A stretch of 64,000 nt of DNA. It comes from Cyclobacteriaceae bacterium (GTDB lineage: Bacteria; Bacteroidota; Bacteroidia; Cytophagales; Cyclobacteriaceae). Of this stretch, positions 8,596 through 16,769 are shown in pieces. Numbering within the stretch: position 1 is the first letter of the stretch; every line of letters begins with the position of its first letter. The translations under genes and the position numbers were made by a program. A model generated the notes under the pieces. That model was not told the DNA's origin. It worked only from the letters and a program-made list of their open reading frames with translations, and ran no database searches. The stretch covers positions 62,001 to 126,000 of the forward strand of contig JANQOR010000026.1 in assembly GCA_028285685.1 (NCBI GenBank), read 5' to 3'.

Positions 8596-9366
8596 TTAGT
8601 CCCTGGACAGTTGATCCACCACCAATCTTGCTACCGCTGACCCTGAATTTTGCTGTTGACCTGTTATCAGATTACCATCAGCAATCGCATAAGATGAAAA
8701 GGGCTCAGCGACCTTGAAGTTCGTTTCCACCATCTTTGAAGCTTCGTCCTCAATTCGGTAGGGCTGAATTTTTTGTCCAACAGTATTGTCTGCATAATCC
8801 TCTTCAGCATTTGCAAAACCTGTCCATGTCTTATTGTTTACAAGAAACTCACCATTCTTGTCTCTCGCTTCAAGCAGCAGTGCAGTGGAATGACAGACAG
8901 CTGCACTTGGCTTTCCGGATTCAAGAAAAGCAGCAAATAGTGATTCAAGGTCCTCATTTCCTCGATAAGTATACATTGGTCCCTGACCACCAACAAGAAA
9001 GATCGCATCATATTCCTCTTCACTAACTTCTGTGACCTTCTTCGTCTTCTCTAACATTTCCTTGAACCATGTCAACTCGATAAAGCCACGTGAAATGACG
9101 TCAGCTGCAGAGTACTCGCTTTCGTCTCTGGGATCCGAGTAGTTATCCATTTTTATTTCGCCTCCATCTGTTGATGCCAACTCTACTTCATATCCGCCCT
9201 CCTGAAAGACGAGCAGCGGATGAGTTAACTCAGAAGCCCAAAATCCAATAGGCCAACCAGTCTGTTCAGAAACTGCAGGACTACTAGCAACCATAAGCAC
9301 TTTTCCCCTGGAAGGCATGCCATGAACATGAACATAGCTTTTCTCTTCTAGAATCGATGTCTCCAT
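8596..9366 (-). CDS. DJ-1/PfpI (Hsp31-like) family protein
   Basis: This 256-residue protein of the DJ-1/PfpI superfamily has the nucleophile elbow AVCHSTALLLE near residue 155, with the catalytic Cys. The N-terminal pattern VLMVASSPA, then GFWASELTHPL and FQEGGYEVELAS, matches the HchA/Hsp31 subgroup that includes glyoxalase III-type and chaperone/deglycase-like proteins. The Glu in GFWASEL is the usual partner of the Cys. The ATG at 9366 (METSILEE) is chosen; another in-frame ATG at 9399 would add 11 residues. It is divergent from the HxlR regulator and upstream of the NADP oxidoreductase. A role in dealing with reactive carbonyls is inferred from family and context. Confidence 0.83.
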   Translation of the reverse strand: METSILEEKSYVHVHGMPSRGKVLMVASSPAVSEQTGWPIGFWASELTHPLLVFQEGGYEVELASTDGGEIKMDNYSDPRDESEYSAADVISRGFIELTWFKEMLEKTKKVTEVSEEEYDAIFLVGGQGPMYTYRGNEDLESLFAAFLESGKPSAAVCHSTALLLEARDKNGEFLVNNKTWTGFANAEEDYADNTVGQKIQPYRIEDEASKMVETNFKVAEPFSSYAIADGNLITGQQQNSGSAVARLVVDQLSRD

Positions 9367-9511
9367 TTTTGTTTTTTTTGCTAAATTCAATCTTAGCATG
9401 TCTCAAGTCAATATACTTACCAAAAATATAGGTACACACTTTTTAGAAAGAAATGGAAAATTAGACTCCTATTGGATTTTTGCCTAGCGTCTCAAATTTA
9501 AAACTGAAGCA

Positions 9512-9859
9512 ATGCCAGAATTTTTATATAAAAAAAAGCTGTATTATAACCCAGTAGAATTTGCTATGGACAGAATTGGTGGGACATGGAAAATGCCCAT
9601 ACTTTGGAGATTGAAAGACAGGATTTTTAGGTACAGTGAGCTAAAAAAAGATATTCCGCATATCACAGACAAAATGTTAACCACTCAACTTAGAGAATTG
9701 GAAAACGATGGGTTTATTAACCGAAAGGTATATCCGGTGGTACCGCCGAAAGTAGAGTACTCAATTACTGAAAAGGGAAGAACAGCCATTCCGATTATCA
9801 GGACGATTCGGGAATATGGACTTTCTTTGATGGCCGAGGCTGGAATACACCAGAAATAA
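9512..9859 (+). CDS. HxlR-family winged-helix transcriptional regulator
   Basis: This 115-residue MarR-like regulator of the HxlR/YodB family has AMDRIGGTWKMPILWRLKD at the start of the DNA-binding domain, RYSELKKDIPHITDKMLT as the recognition region and RKVYPVVPPKVEYSITEKG as the wing. No cysteine is evident in the N-terminus, unlike some thiol-sensing YodB members, so a ligand or another signal is possible. It is divergent from the DJ-1/oxidoreductase pair across a 145-base spacer that contains a weak TACC-N9-GGTA dyad at 9418-9434. Its stop is only 2 bases before the hydroxyproline dehydratase gene, so the regulator and that enzyme are probably co-transcribed. Confidence 0.88.
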   Translation: MPEFLYKKKLYYNPVEFAMDRIGGTWKMPILWRLKDRIFRYSELKKDIPHITDKMLTTQLRELENDGFINRKVYPVVPPKVEYSITEKGRTAIPIIRTIREYGLSLMAEAGIHQK

Positions 9860-9861
9860 TC

Positions 9862-10896
9862 ATGCAACAGAAGACTTCGTCTGCTTTCAAGATCCCGGCC
9901 GATTGGCTTTCAATAAAGACTATTGACATGCATACAGGAGGTGAACCACTTCGGGTAATTCTTGATGGCTTCCCAAAAGTCGAAGGTTCTAATGTTTTAG
10001 ATTATCGAAACTACATAAAGACAAATTTTGATCATCTGCGCACCGCCCTAATGTTTGAGCCAAGAGGACATGCTGACATGTACGGTGTTGTGGTTACCCC
10101 AAGCTCCGTCGCTGATTTTGGAGTGGTGTTTATGCACAACGAAGGGTATTCCACGATGTGCGGTCATGCAACCATTGCGATTGCGAAGCTTGCCGTTGAA
10201 GCTGGCTGGGTCCCAAAGGTAGTGCCTGAGACCAAATTGCTGATTGAGGCACCATGTGGAGTTTTAACGGCATACGTTTCGGTTGAAAATGGGCAAGTTG
10301 AAAAAGTTAGGTTTCTTAATGTGCCCTCATTTGTCGTGGAATTAGATGCTGTGGTTGAAGTTCCCGGAATTGGCAAAGTCAAATATGATTTGGCGTACGG
10401 AGGGGCATATTATGCCTTTGTGAATGCTGATGAATTGGGAATTCCTTGCACACCTACTCACTATCAGGAACTCATCCGGAAAGGGATGGACATCAAACGA
10501 GCTGTGATGAAAACCAATACGATCAACCACCCTAAAGAATCGGATTTAAGCTTTTTGTATGGAACCATCTTCATCGGTGGCCCGGTTTCCGATGGAGTTA
10601 ACAGCAGAAACGTATGCATTTTCGCTGAGGGAGAAGTTGATCGCTCACCCACCGGATCGGGAGTATCAGCTCGTGTTGCCATTCATTACAAAAGAGGTGA
10701 ATTAAAGTTAGGTGAATCTATGCGGATAGAGAGCATCTTGGGGACCACCTTCGATTGCAAAGTGATCGAGGATGTAAATTACGAAGGTATGGATGCAGTC
10801 ATTCCTGAAGTTGAAGGAACAGCATTTGTTATGGGGAAAAATGAATTTGTTGTCGATCCTAAGGATCCCTTAAAAGAAGGGTTTATCCTCAGGTAG
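9862..10896 (+). CDS. Trans-3-hydroxy-L-proline dehydratase (proline racemase family, Cys/Thr type)
   Basis: This 344-residue member of the proline racemase superfamily keeps the first catalytic cysteine (Cys100 in STMCGHATIA), but Thr264 (DRSPTGSGVSAR) occupies the position of the second. In this family a Cys/Cys pair marks proline racemases and 4-hydroxyproline epimerases, while Cys/Thr marks trans-3-hydroxy-L-proline dehydratase, including the human L3HYPDH enzyme, whose motifs I recall as very similar. The product would be delta1-pyrroline-2-carboxylate, a substrate for the reductase-like enzyme at 7008-7952. The ATG at 9862 follows the HxlR stop by 2 bases. The call rests on residue identity and context; the reaction has not been tested for this protein. 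Confidence 0.88.
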   Translation: MQQKTSSAFKIPADWLSIKTIDMHTGGEPLRVILDGFPKVEGSNVLDYRNYIKTNFDHLRTALMFEPRGHADMYGVVVTPSSVADFGVVFMHNEGYSTMCGHATIAIAKLAVEAGWVPKVVPETKLLIEAPCGVLTAYVSVENGQVEKVRFLNVPSFVVELDAVVEVPGIGKVKYDLAYGGAYYAFVNADELGIPCTPTHYQELIRKGMDIKRAVMKTNTINHPKESDLSFLYGTIFIGGPVSDGVNSRNVCIFAEGEVDRSPTGSGVSARVAIHYKRGELKLGESMRIESILGTTFDCKVIEDVNYEGMDAVIPEVEGTAFVMGKNEFVVDPKDPLKEGFILR

Positions 10897-10910
10897 GTAG
10901 GAAGAATAAC

Positions 10911-11303
10911 TCAAGAGTACTGAGGCCAAACACGATAGGCAACAAAACCACCCACCACTAGTAAGAACAACTCAAGAGGAGTGCTCACCTTTATCGTAAT
11001 GATTTGCCCGAGCCAGTAAAGCAGAACAAGAATAGATGCAAATGCTAAAAAACCCGATAGCTCCGATTGCTTAAGGTTGACTTTGCGATTGTAGAAGATC
11101 TTGGCCACCAAACCACCGAATAAAAAAGTAAACCATATCAATGCTGTCCGATCGTCCCTAACAACCCAACTGAATGTGGGGAAACCTTTATCGATCAACA
11201 TCACCAGGACCACGTCGATAACGATCATTATCCCAAGTAAGGCAGCGATGATTGCTTTAATTACCTTTAAGTGCTTGACATTTTTTTGTAAGAATGCTTT
11301 CAT
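10911..11303 (-). CDS. Small four-helix membrane protein of unknown function
   Basis: This 130-residue protein has a basic N-terminus (MKAFLQKNVKHLKVIKA) followed by four predicted membrane helices, at about residues 16-38, 47-66, 79-98 and 104-124. A central loop reads FPTFSWVVRDDRTALIWF. I do not recognise the family. It lies 6 bases downstream of another four-helix membrane gene on the same strand, with which it is probably co-transcribed, and convergent to the hydroxyproline dehydratase gene. Nothing in the sequence points to a substrate. Confidence 0.65.
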   Translation of the reverse strand: MKAFLQKNVKHLKVIKAIIAALLGIMIVIDVVLVMLIDKGFPTFSWVVRDDRTALIWFTFLFGGLVAKIFYNRKVNLKQSELSGFLAFASILVLLYWLGQIITIKVSTPLELFLLVVGGFVAYRVWPQYS

Positions 11304-11309
11304 GATGGA

Positions 11310-11699
11310 TCAGTTTTGAAAATTCATTGACCAGAAAAAATGTCCGTAAGCTACTCCCAGAATTAGTAAGATGCTGAACAGGGTCTTCGTGCGCTCAAAC
11401 TTAGCCTTAACACCAATGATCACTGCAACCAAGCCTATGACAAAAAGAATAATCACAGCACTCGAGCTTCCCATATTAAAGTAATTTGTCTTGGCCCCTA
11501 GAAAAAGATGTCCACCGATTGCCCCGAGAACGAAGGGAATAATAAATAATTGCTTCTTTGACCATTGTAGCAAAATGACGTTGGAAGTGTCATTATCAAT
11601 ATCGTTAAGATTAAGTATTACTTCTAACAGGAAGTAAATAACCGCAAAGACGATCATAATTGTCTTCACAAGTTCATAGTGCATTTCATATTGTTCCAT
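11310..11699 (-). CDS. Small four-helix membrane protein of unknown function
   Basis: This 129-residue integral membrane protein has hydrophobic segments at about residues 10-27, 49-66, 76-97 and 106-124. A polar stretch after the first helix contains NLNDIDNDTSN. No enzymatic motif is evident and I do not recognise the family. It is the first gene of a two-gene minus-strand unit with the membrane protein at 10911-11303, and it is divergent from the three-domain fusion gene across about 150 bases that would hold both promoters. Confidence 0.65.
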   Translation of the reverse strand: MEQYEMHYELVKTIMIVFAVIYFLLEVILNLNDIDNDTSNVILLQWSKKQLFIIPFVLGAIGGHLFLGAKTNYFNMGSSSAVIILFVIGLVAVIIGVKAKFERTKTLFSILLILGVAYGHFFWSMNFQN

Positions 11700-11850
11700 G
11701 GCGGTAGGTAGGTTTAGTAGTGAAAATATACATAAAAATATTTATACCTAACGCCTTCATTGTTTGAAAGATAAGTTCAGAAATTATTTAATCTCCACTC
11801 CTACACATCTTTTCTATGCTAATTTTCCATCTGAATAAGACGCCCACTAG

Positions 11851-14800
11851 ATGTCCAAAACCCTCACCCGAAAGAAAGAAATTGAGCTTGCTCAGCAGCT
11901 TACAGAAATTCATTTTGGTAAGCAAGTTTCTGCGAAAAAGCTGGTGGGTGAACTTGATCTAAACTTCAGGCTTGATGATAAGAATGGTTCCTATCTTCTT
12001 AAGATTAGCCAACCTCACGCTGACCAGGATTTCCAGGATTTTCAACTGAGTTTAATGAAGCATGTTGCGGCTACCGCCCCAGGGATTTCCGCTCCACAAA
12101 TTATCGAGAATCAAAAAGGTGAAGCCTCAACCGTTTTTATCGAAGATGATGGTTCCATTCGTCAAGTCAGGATGTTAACATGGATCGAAGGCAGGTTGTG
12201 GTCATCCGTTTTACCTAAGACTGATTTGCTGCGATCTAGTCTGGGTCGGCAATCCGGAGCATTAGCTACCGCTTTTCAAAATTTTGATCATCCCTACGCA
12301 CACAGAGATTTTGAATGGGATCTTGCTCAATCTGCCTGGACCAAAGATTATCTACACTTATTTCATGACGACCTGAAAGAGCTCGTCACGTATTTCCAAG
12401 ACAGGTTTGACAGAATACAAGCTGTCTATCAACAGCAACGAAAAAGTGTCATTCACAATGATGCCAATGACAATAATGTGATCGTCAGTGAAGATCTCGC
12501 TTCCCCCCAAGTCGTTTCCATTATCGACTATGGTGACGCGATCTACACGCAAACGATCAATGACTTGGCTGTCACGCTGGCCTACGCAATTATGGAGTTA
12601 CCAGATCCGCTGCAAGCGGCTTTACCACTGATCAGAGGATATCACCAGAAATTTCCACTAAAGGGGGAAGAACTTCAAATATTATACATACTGGTGGGTA
12701 TGAGGCTGGTTATATCTGTCACTAAATCCGCCATAAATAGACAAGCTGAGCCTGAAAATGAATACCTTCAAGTCAGTGAGAAACCAGCTTGGGAACTATT
12801 AAAAAAGTGGTTCACGGTGAATGAACAATTTGCCTACTACAGTTTCAGAAAAGCTTGCAATTTTGACCCACATCCCGACGAAAAGGAATTTGCCGAATGG
12901 GCTGAAAAAAAGGAGCTTAAGATAAATTCCTTGTTTCCCACACTCAATCTTGATTCAGTCAAGGCCATTGATATGGGCATTGGCAGTACTTTGCTCGGTC
13001 ACACTACAGAGTTCGGAAACAACGACCAGCTTTCACAACGACTTGAGAAAATTCAAAAGAAATCGCCGAACGACATCCTAGGCGGAGGCTACCTCGAGAC
13101 CAGGCCGATTTACAGTACGGAGGCTTACAAAAAGGAGGGAAACAGCGGACCAGAGTATCGTACCGTCCATCTAGGTGTCGACTTTTGGGTAGAAGCAGGA
13201 ACCCCCATTCACTCACTCCTACCTGGAAAGGTTCTTGCCATTCACAACAATGATAATGACAAAGATTATGGTCCAACCGTTATTTTGGAGCATGAGCTTA
13301 CTGCAGGGATTTGTTTTTACAGCCTATACGGGCATCTGAGCCGATCTAGTCTTGACATCCTGAAACCGGGCAATAACGTGCAAACCAATGACTTGATCGG
13401 CTATGTTGGTGACCAGACCGAGAATGGGAACTGGGTACCGCACTTACATTTCCAATTGATGCTCGATTTGCTGGGCAATTCGAATGATTTTCCAGGAGTT
13501 TGTAGCCCAAATGAAGTTGAAATCTGGCAGAGCATTTGTCCAGACCCAAACCTCCTTTTTAAATTGGATGAACTATCTGCATCTGATTCAACTGCAGATA
13601 ACGATTTATTGGAATTCAGGCATGCGCATCTTGGTAAGGGGTTGAGCCTGTCTTACAATGGACCTCTAAAAATACTGCGTGGTAACGGTGTATACCTGAT
13701 AAATGCAGATGGACGCCGCTATCTCGACACGGTTAACAATGTGGCGCATGTTGGACACGAGCATCCCAGGGTTGTGGAGGCTGGGAGAGAACAGATGGCT
13801 GTTCTCAATACCAACACACGCTATTTGCATCCAATGATCAATGAATTTGCAGGGAGGCTCTTGAATACATTTCCAGAGGAATTATCCGTCGTCCATTTTG
13901 TCAACTCAGGGAGTGAGGCGAATGAGTTGGCCATTCGAATGGCAAAAACCTTCACCAAGGAAGCAGACTTCATTGCTGTTGAAATTGGGTACCACGGGAA
14001 TACCAACGCCAACATCGGAATTAGTTCCTACAAATTTGACGGAAAAGGAGGAACAGGAGCGCCGGAACATACGCACATTGTACCACTTCCTGACTCTTTC
14101 AGAGGGCGGTATGAAGGTGAAAACCTCGGATTGAGATATGCATCTCATGTCAAGGAACAAATTGACAATATTCAGAGGAAGGGGCGCAACGTTGCAGGCT
14201 TCATTTGTGAAAGCATTATTAGTTGTGGCGGACAAATTGAACTACCTAAAGATTATTTGAGAGAAGCATACGCTAGCGTGAGAGCGGCAGGTGGTATCTG
14301 CATTGCTGATGAAGTCCAGGTCGGTTGTGGTCGCGTCGGCTCACATTTCTGGGCCTTTGAGCTGCAAGAGGTTGTGCCAGATATCGTCACTGTTGGTAAA
14401 CCTATTGGGAATGGGCATCCACTTGCAGCAGTTATATGTACTCCGGAAGTTGCCGAGGCATTTGCCAACGGTATGGAGTATTTTAACACGTTCGGCGGCA
14501 ATCCCGTCTCAGCCGCCATTGGCAATGAGGTCCTATCCGTCGTAGAAGGCGAAAAATTGCAAGAGAATGCACTTATCGTAGGCACGTACTTAAAAAGCCA
14601 GTTGAATGACTTAAGAAAGGCGTTTCCTGTCATAGCAGATGTACGTGGACAAGGACTGTTTCTTGGGTTTGAACTTTGCACAGTCGATAAAACTCCACTT
14701 CCCAAACAAGCAGATTACTTGATCAACAGAATGAAAGAGCTCGGTGTTCTAATGAGCACCGATGGACCTGATCAAAACGTTCTGAAAATCAAACCTCCAA

Positions 14801-14880
14801 TGGTTTTTTCCAAAGAAAATGCAGACGAGTTGATATTGAGACTAAGCTCCGTCCTGCATGAAGACTTTATGCAACTATGA
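11851..14880 (+). CDS. Fusion: APH/hydroxylysine-kinase-like + M23 peptidase + class III aminotransferase-like phospholyase
   Basis: This 1009-residue protein has three domains. Residues about 1-330 are an aminoglycoside-phosphotransferase/hydroxylysine-kinase-like domain, with the catalytic loop HNDANDNN (His202, Asp204) and metal motif IDYGD (Asp226). Residues about 400-575 are an M23 metallopeptidase-like domain with zinc ligands HLGVD (His440, Asp444) and HLH (His531, His533). Residues about 590-1009 are a fold-I class III aminotransferase with GSEANELAIRMAKT, DEVQVGCGRVG and PLP Lys850 in VGKPIGNG. The kinase/transaminase pairing parallels human hydroxylysine kinase and 5-phosphohydroxylysine phospholyase; phosphoethanolamine phospholyase is the alternative. 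There is no signal peptide, so the complete-looking M23 domain would be cytosolic, which is odd. The stop overlaps the GH63 start. Confidence 0.85.
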   Translation: MSKTLTRKKEIELAQQLTEIHFGKQVSAKKLVGELDLNFRLDDKNGSYLLKISQPHADQDFQDFQLSLMKHVAATAPGISAPQIIENQKGEASTVFIEDDGSIRQVRMLTWIEGRLWSSVLPKTDLLRSSLGRQSGALATAFQNFDHPYAHRDFEWDLAQSAWTKDYLHLFHDDLKELVTYFQDRFDRIQAVYQQQRKSVIHNDANDNNVIVSEDLASPQVVSIIDYGDAIYTQTINDLAVTLAYAIMELPDPLQAALPLIRGYHQKFPLKGEELQILYILVGMRLVISVTKSAINRQAEPENEYLQVSEKPAWELLKKWFTVNEQFAYYSFRKACNFDPHPDEKEFAEWAEKKELKINSLFPTLNLDSVKAIDMGIGSTLLGHTTEFGNNDQLSQRLEKIQKKSPNDILGGGYLETRPIYSTEAYKKEGNSGPEYRTVHLGVDFWVEAGTPIHSLLPGKVLAIHNNDNDKDYGPTVILEHELTAGICFYSLYGHLSRSSLDILKPGNNVQTNDLIGYVGDQTENGNWVPHLHFQLMLDLLGNSNDFPGVCSPNEVEIWQSICPDPNLLFKLDELSASDSTADNDLLEFRHAHLGKGLSLSYNGPLKILRGNGVYLINADGRRYLDTVNNVAHVGHEHPRVVEAGREQMAVLNTNTRYLHPMINEFAGRLLNTFPEELSVVHFVNSGSEANELAIRMAKTFTKEADFIAVEIGYHGNTNANIGISSYKFDGKGGTGAPEHTHIVPLPDSFRGRYEGENLGLRYASHVKEQIDNIQRKGRNVAGFICESIISCGGQIELPKDYLREAYASVRAAGGICIADEVQVGCGRVGSHFWAFELQEVVPDIVTVGKPIGNGHPLAAVICTPEVAEAFANGMEYFNTFGGNPVSAAIGNEVLSVVEGEKLQENALIVGTYLKSQLNDLRKAFPVIADVRGQGLFLGFELCTVDKTPLPKQADYLINRMKELGVLMSTDGPDQNVLKIKPPMVFSKENADELILRLSSVLHEDFMQL

Positions 14881-16763
14881 TCAAATTCAAGCCGCTTCTT
14901 CTATGTGTCTGTATATTATATTCCTGTTCAAACGCTGTCAAACAACCTAATGCACTTGTCCCCGATCCAATTTTGATGGAGCAAGACAGTACATTGACGA
15001 GCACGTTCTTTGATGAGGGCGCATGGTTTGGAGTGACTCTTTCGAGTTCTCCGGGACTAGCGCCACCGCTCCTGCTATCAGACAGCAATGGCTACATGTT
15101 CAAGTCGCCCATTTTAGTAGGATCCATTAGCGAAGAGGGCATGCCGGTCGAGACGTTTAAAAATTCCTTTCTTCCAGGCAGCCTTATGCAACAGGCCACA
15201 ACAAGCAAATCTGTTATTACACTGAAATCCGTCTTCATCGACCACCAAACCCTGCTTCTAGCCTATCAAGTTCAAAATACGTCCGATTCTCAAATTGGCT
15301 ATAAGGTTGAATGGTCATTCCCTGATTCAGATTCGCAGCTATCGGATAAAACCAAGTGGGATTTGGGAAATGCTGAGTTGGAACTTATGTTTTCGTCAGG
15401 CACTCTTAAGCCCAATGTGAATGAGAACGAATTTGACATTGAGCCAAAAGGTGAAAAAACACTTTTTTTGACACTTCGACATCGATTTAAGGATGAGCCA
15501 AAATTATCTCCTTTCGATTTTAGTGAATCATCGTCTCATTTTGTGGAGAACAATTCACGATGGACAGATTACCTAAAACCCTATCAAAATCTATCTCGTG
15601 ACAAAAAAATGCTTGCCTCCAAGTGCATTCAAACACTTGTCAATAACTGGAGAGCTCCTGCCGGGGAGTTGAAGTATGCTGGCTTGTTCCCTTCCTATGA
15701 TTACAAGTGGTTTCATGGGTTCTGGTCGTGGGATTCCTGGAAACATGCAGTAGCTCTGGTGACGTTCGAGCAGGAGTTGGCTAAAGATCAGGTTCGCACA
15801 ATGTATCACTTTCAGGATGAATTTGGAATGATCGCAGATGTGGTCTATAGAGATACACTTATCGAAAATCATAACTGGAGAGATACAAAACCACCGCTTT
15901 CGGGTTGGGCAATTCATGAAATTTTTAATGCGACACAGGATACTTCATTTGTTCGTGAATTGCTGCCCAAACTATTGAGGTATCACAGCTGGTGGTATAA
16001 AAACAGAGATCATAACCGGAACGGCTTGTGTGAATTTGGTTCCACCGACGGAACCAGGGTGGCGGCAGGATGGGAAAGCGGTATGGACAACGCCGTTAGA
16101 TTTGATGATGCCAAGATGATTCAAGTCAATAAATCGGCCTGGTCACTCGATCAGGAATCAATTGATCTCAACGCTTATTTGTATAAGGAGAAAAAACATA
16201 TTGCCTCTTTGCTGACTCTGCTTGGTGACAAGGGATCGATGGAAATGTTCAGGAGAGACGCTGATCTACTGAAGACAAAACTTCAAACACAATTTCACGA
16301 TCCAGAATCAAATTACTTCTATGATTTTAATACATCTTCACAGTCGTTAATGAAAATTGTCGGTCCGGAAGCTTGGACTGCACTATGGTCTGGAGTGGCT
16401 ACTGAGGAGCAAGCCGACGGAATTGTTGCTAAAATCATTGATCCTACCTTTTTCAATACGCCACTACCCTTTCCAACTCTATCTGCCTCACATAGCAAAT
16501 TCGACCCCAGAAATGGCTACTGGCGAGGCCCTGTCTGGATTGATCAGGCCTATTTTGCTCTGTCCGGGATGAAAAATTATGGATTTGAAAATGAGTTTGA
16601 AGAGCTAAAAACGAAGCTTTTGGAAAACGTTGATGGCCTTTTGCAGAAAGGCGTCCCAATCCGCGAAAACTATGATCCTCGCAACGGCAAAGGACTAAAC
16701 GCTAACCACTTTTCATGGTCTGCAGCCCTTTTGCTTATGCTCTTACGGAGTGAAACGTCTTAA
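14877..16763 (+). CDS. GH63-type alpha-glucosidase lipoprotein
   Basis: This 628-residue predicted lipoprotein (signal MIKFKPLLLCVCILYSC, lipobox YSC) looks like a YgjK-type glycoside hydrolase family 63 enzyme. An N-terminal beta-sandwich (about 40-220) precedes an (alpha/alpha)6 barrel. Visible features are FWSWDSWKHAV near residue 282, WESGMDNAVRFDD near residue 398 (Asp as general acid) and IRENYDPRNGKG near residue 596 (Glu as general base). Family members hydrolyse alpha-linked glucose; alpha-1,2 and alpha-1,3 linkages are known. It starts within the stop codon of the fusion gene (ATGA overlap), so it is translationally coupled. One possible substrate is the Glc-alpha-1,2-Gal disaccharide on collagen hydroxylysine. 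That is inference from context. Confidence 0.8.
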   Translation: MIKFKPLLLCVCILYSCSNAVKQPNALVPDPILMEQDSTLTSTFFDEGAWFGVTLSSSPGLAPPLLLSDSNGYMFKSPILVGSISEEGMPVETFKNSFLPGSLMQQATTSKSVITLKSVFIDHQTLLLAYQVQNTSDSQIGYKVEWSFPDSDSQLSDKTKWDLGNAELELMFSSGTLKPNVNENEFDIEPKGEKTLFLTLRHRFKDEPKLSPFDFSESSSHFVENNSRWTDYLKPYQNLSRDKKMLASKCIQTLVNNWRAPAGELKYAGLFPSYDYKWFHGFWSWDSWKHAVALVTFEQELAKDQVRTMYHFQDEFGMIADVVYRDTLIENHNWRDTKPPLSGWAIHEIFNATQDTSFVRELLPKLLRYHSWWYKNRDHNRNGLCEFGSTDGTRVAAGWESGMDNAVRFDDAKMIQVNKSAWSLDQESIDLNAYLYKEKKHIASLLTLLGDKGSMEMFRRDADLLKTKLQTQFHDPESNYFYDFNTSSQSLMKIVGPEAWTALWSGVATEEQADGIVAKIIDPTFFNTPLPFPTLSASHSKFDPRNGYWRGPVWIDQAYFALSGMKNYGFENEFEELKTKLLENVDGLLQKGVPIRENYDPRNGKGLNANHFSWSAALLLMLLRSETS

Positions 16764-16769
16764 AGAATG

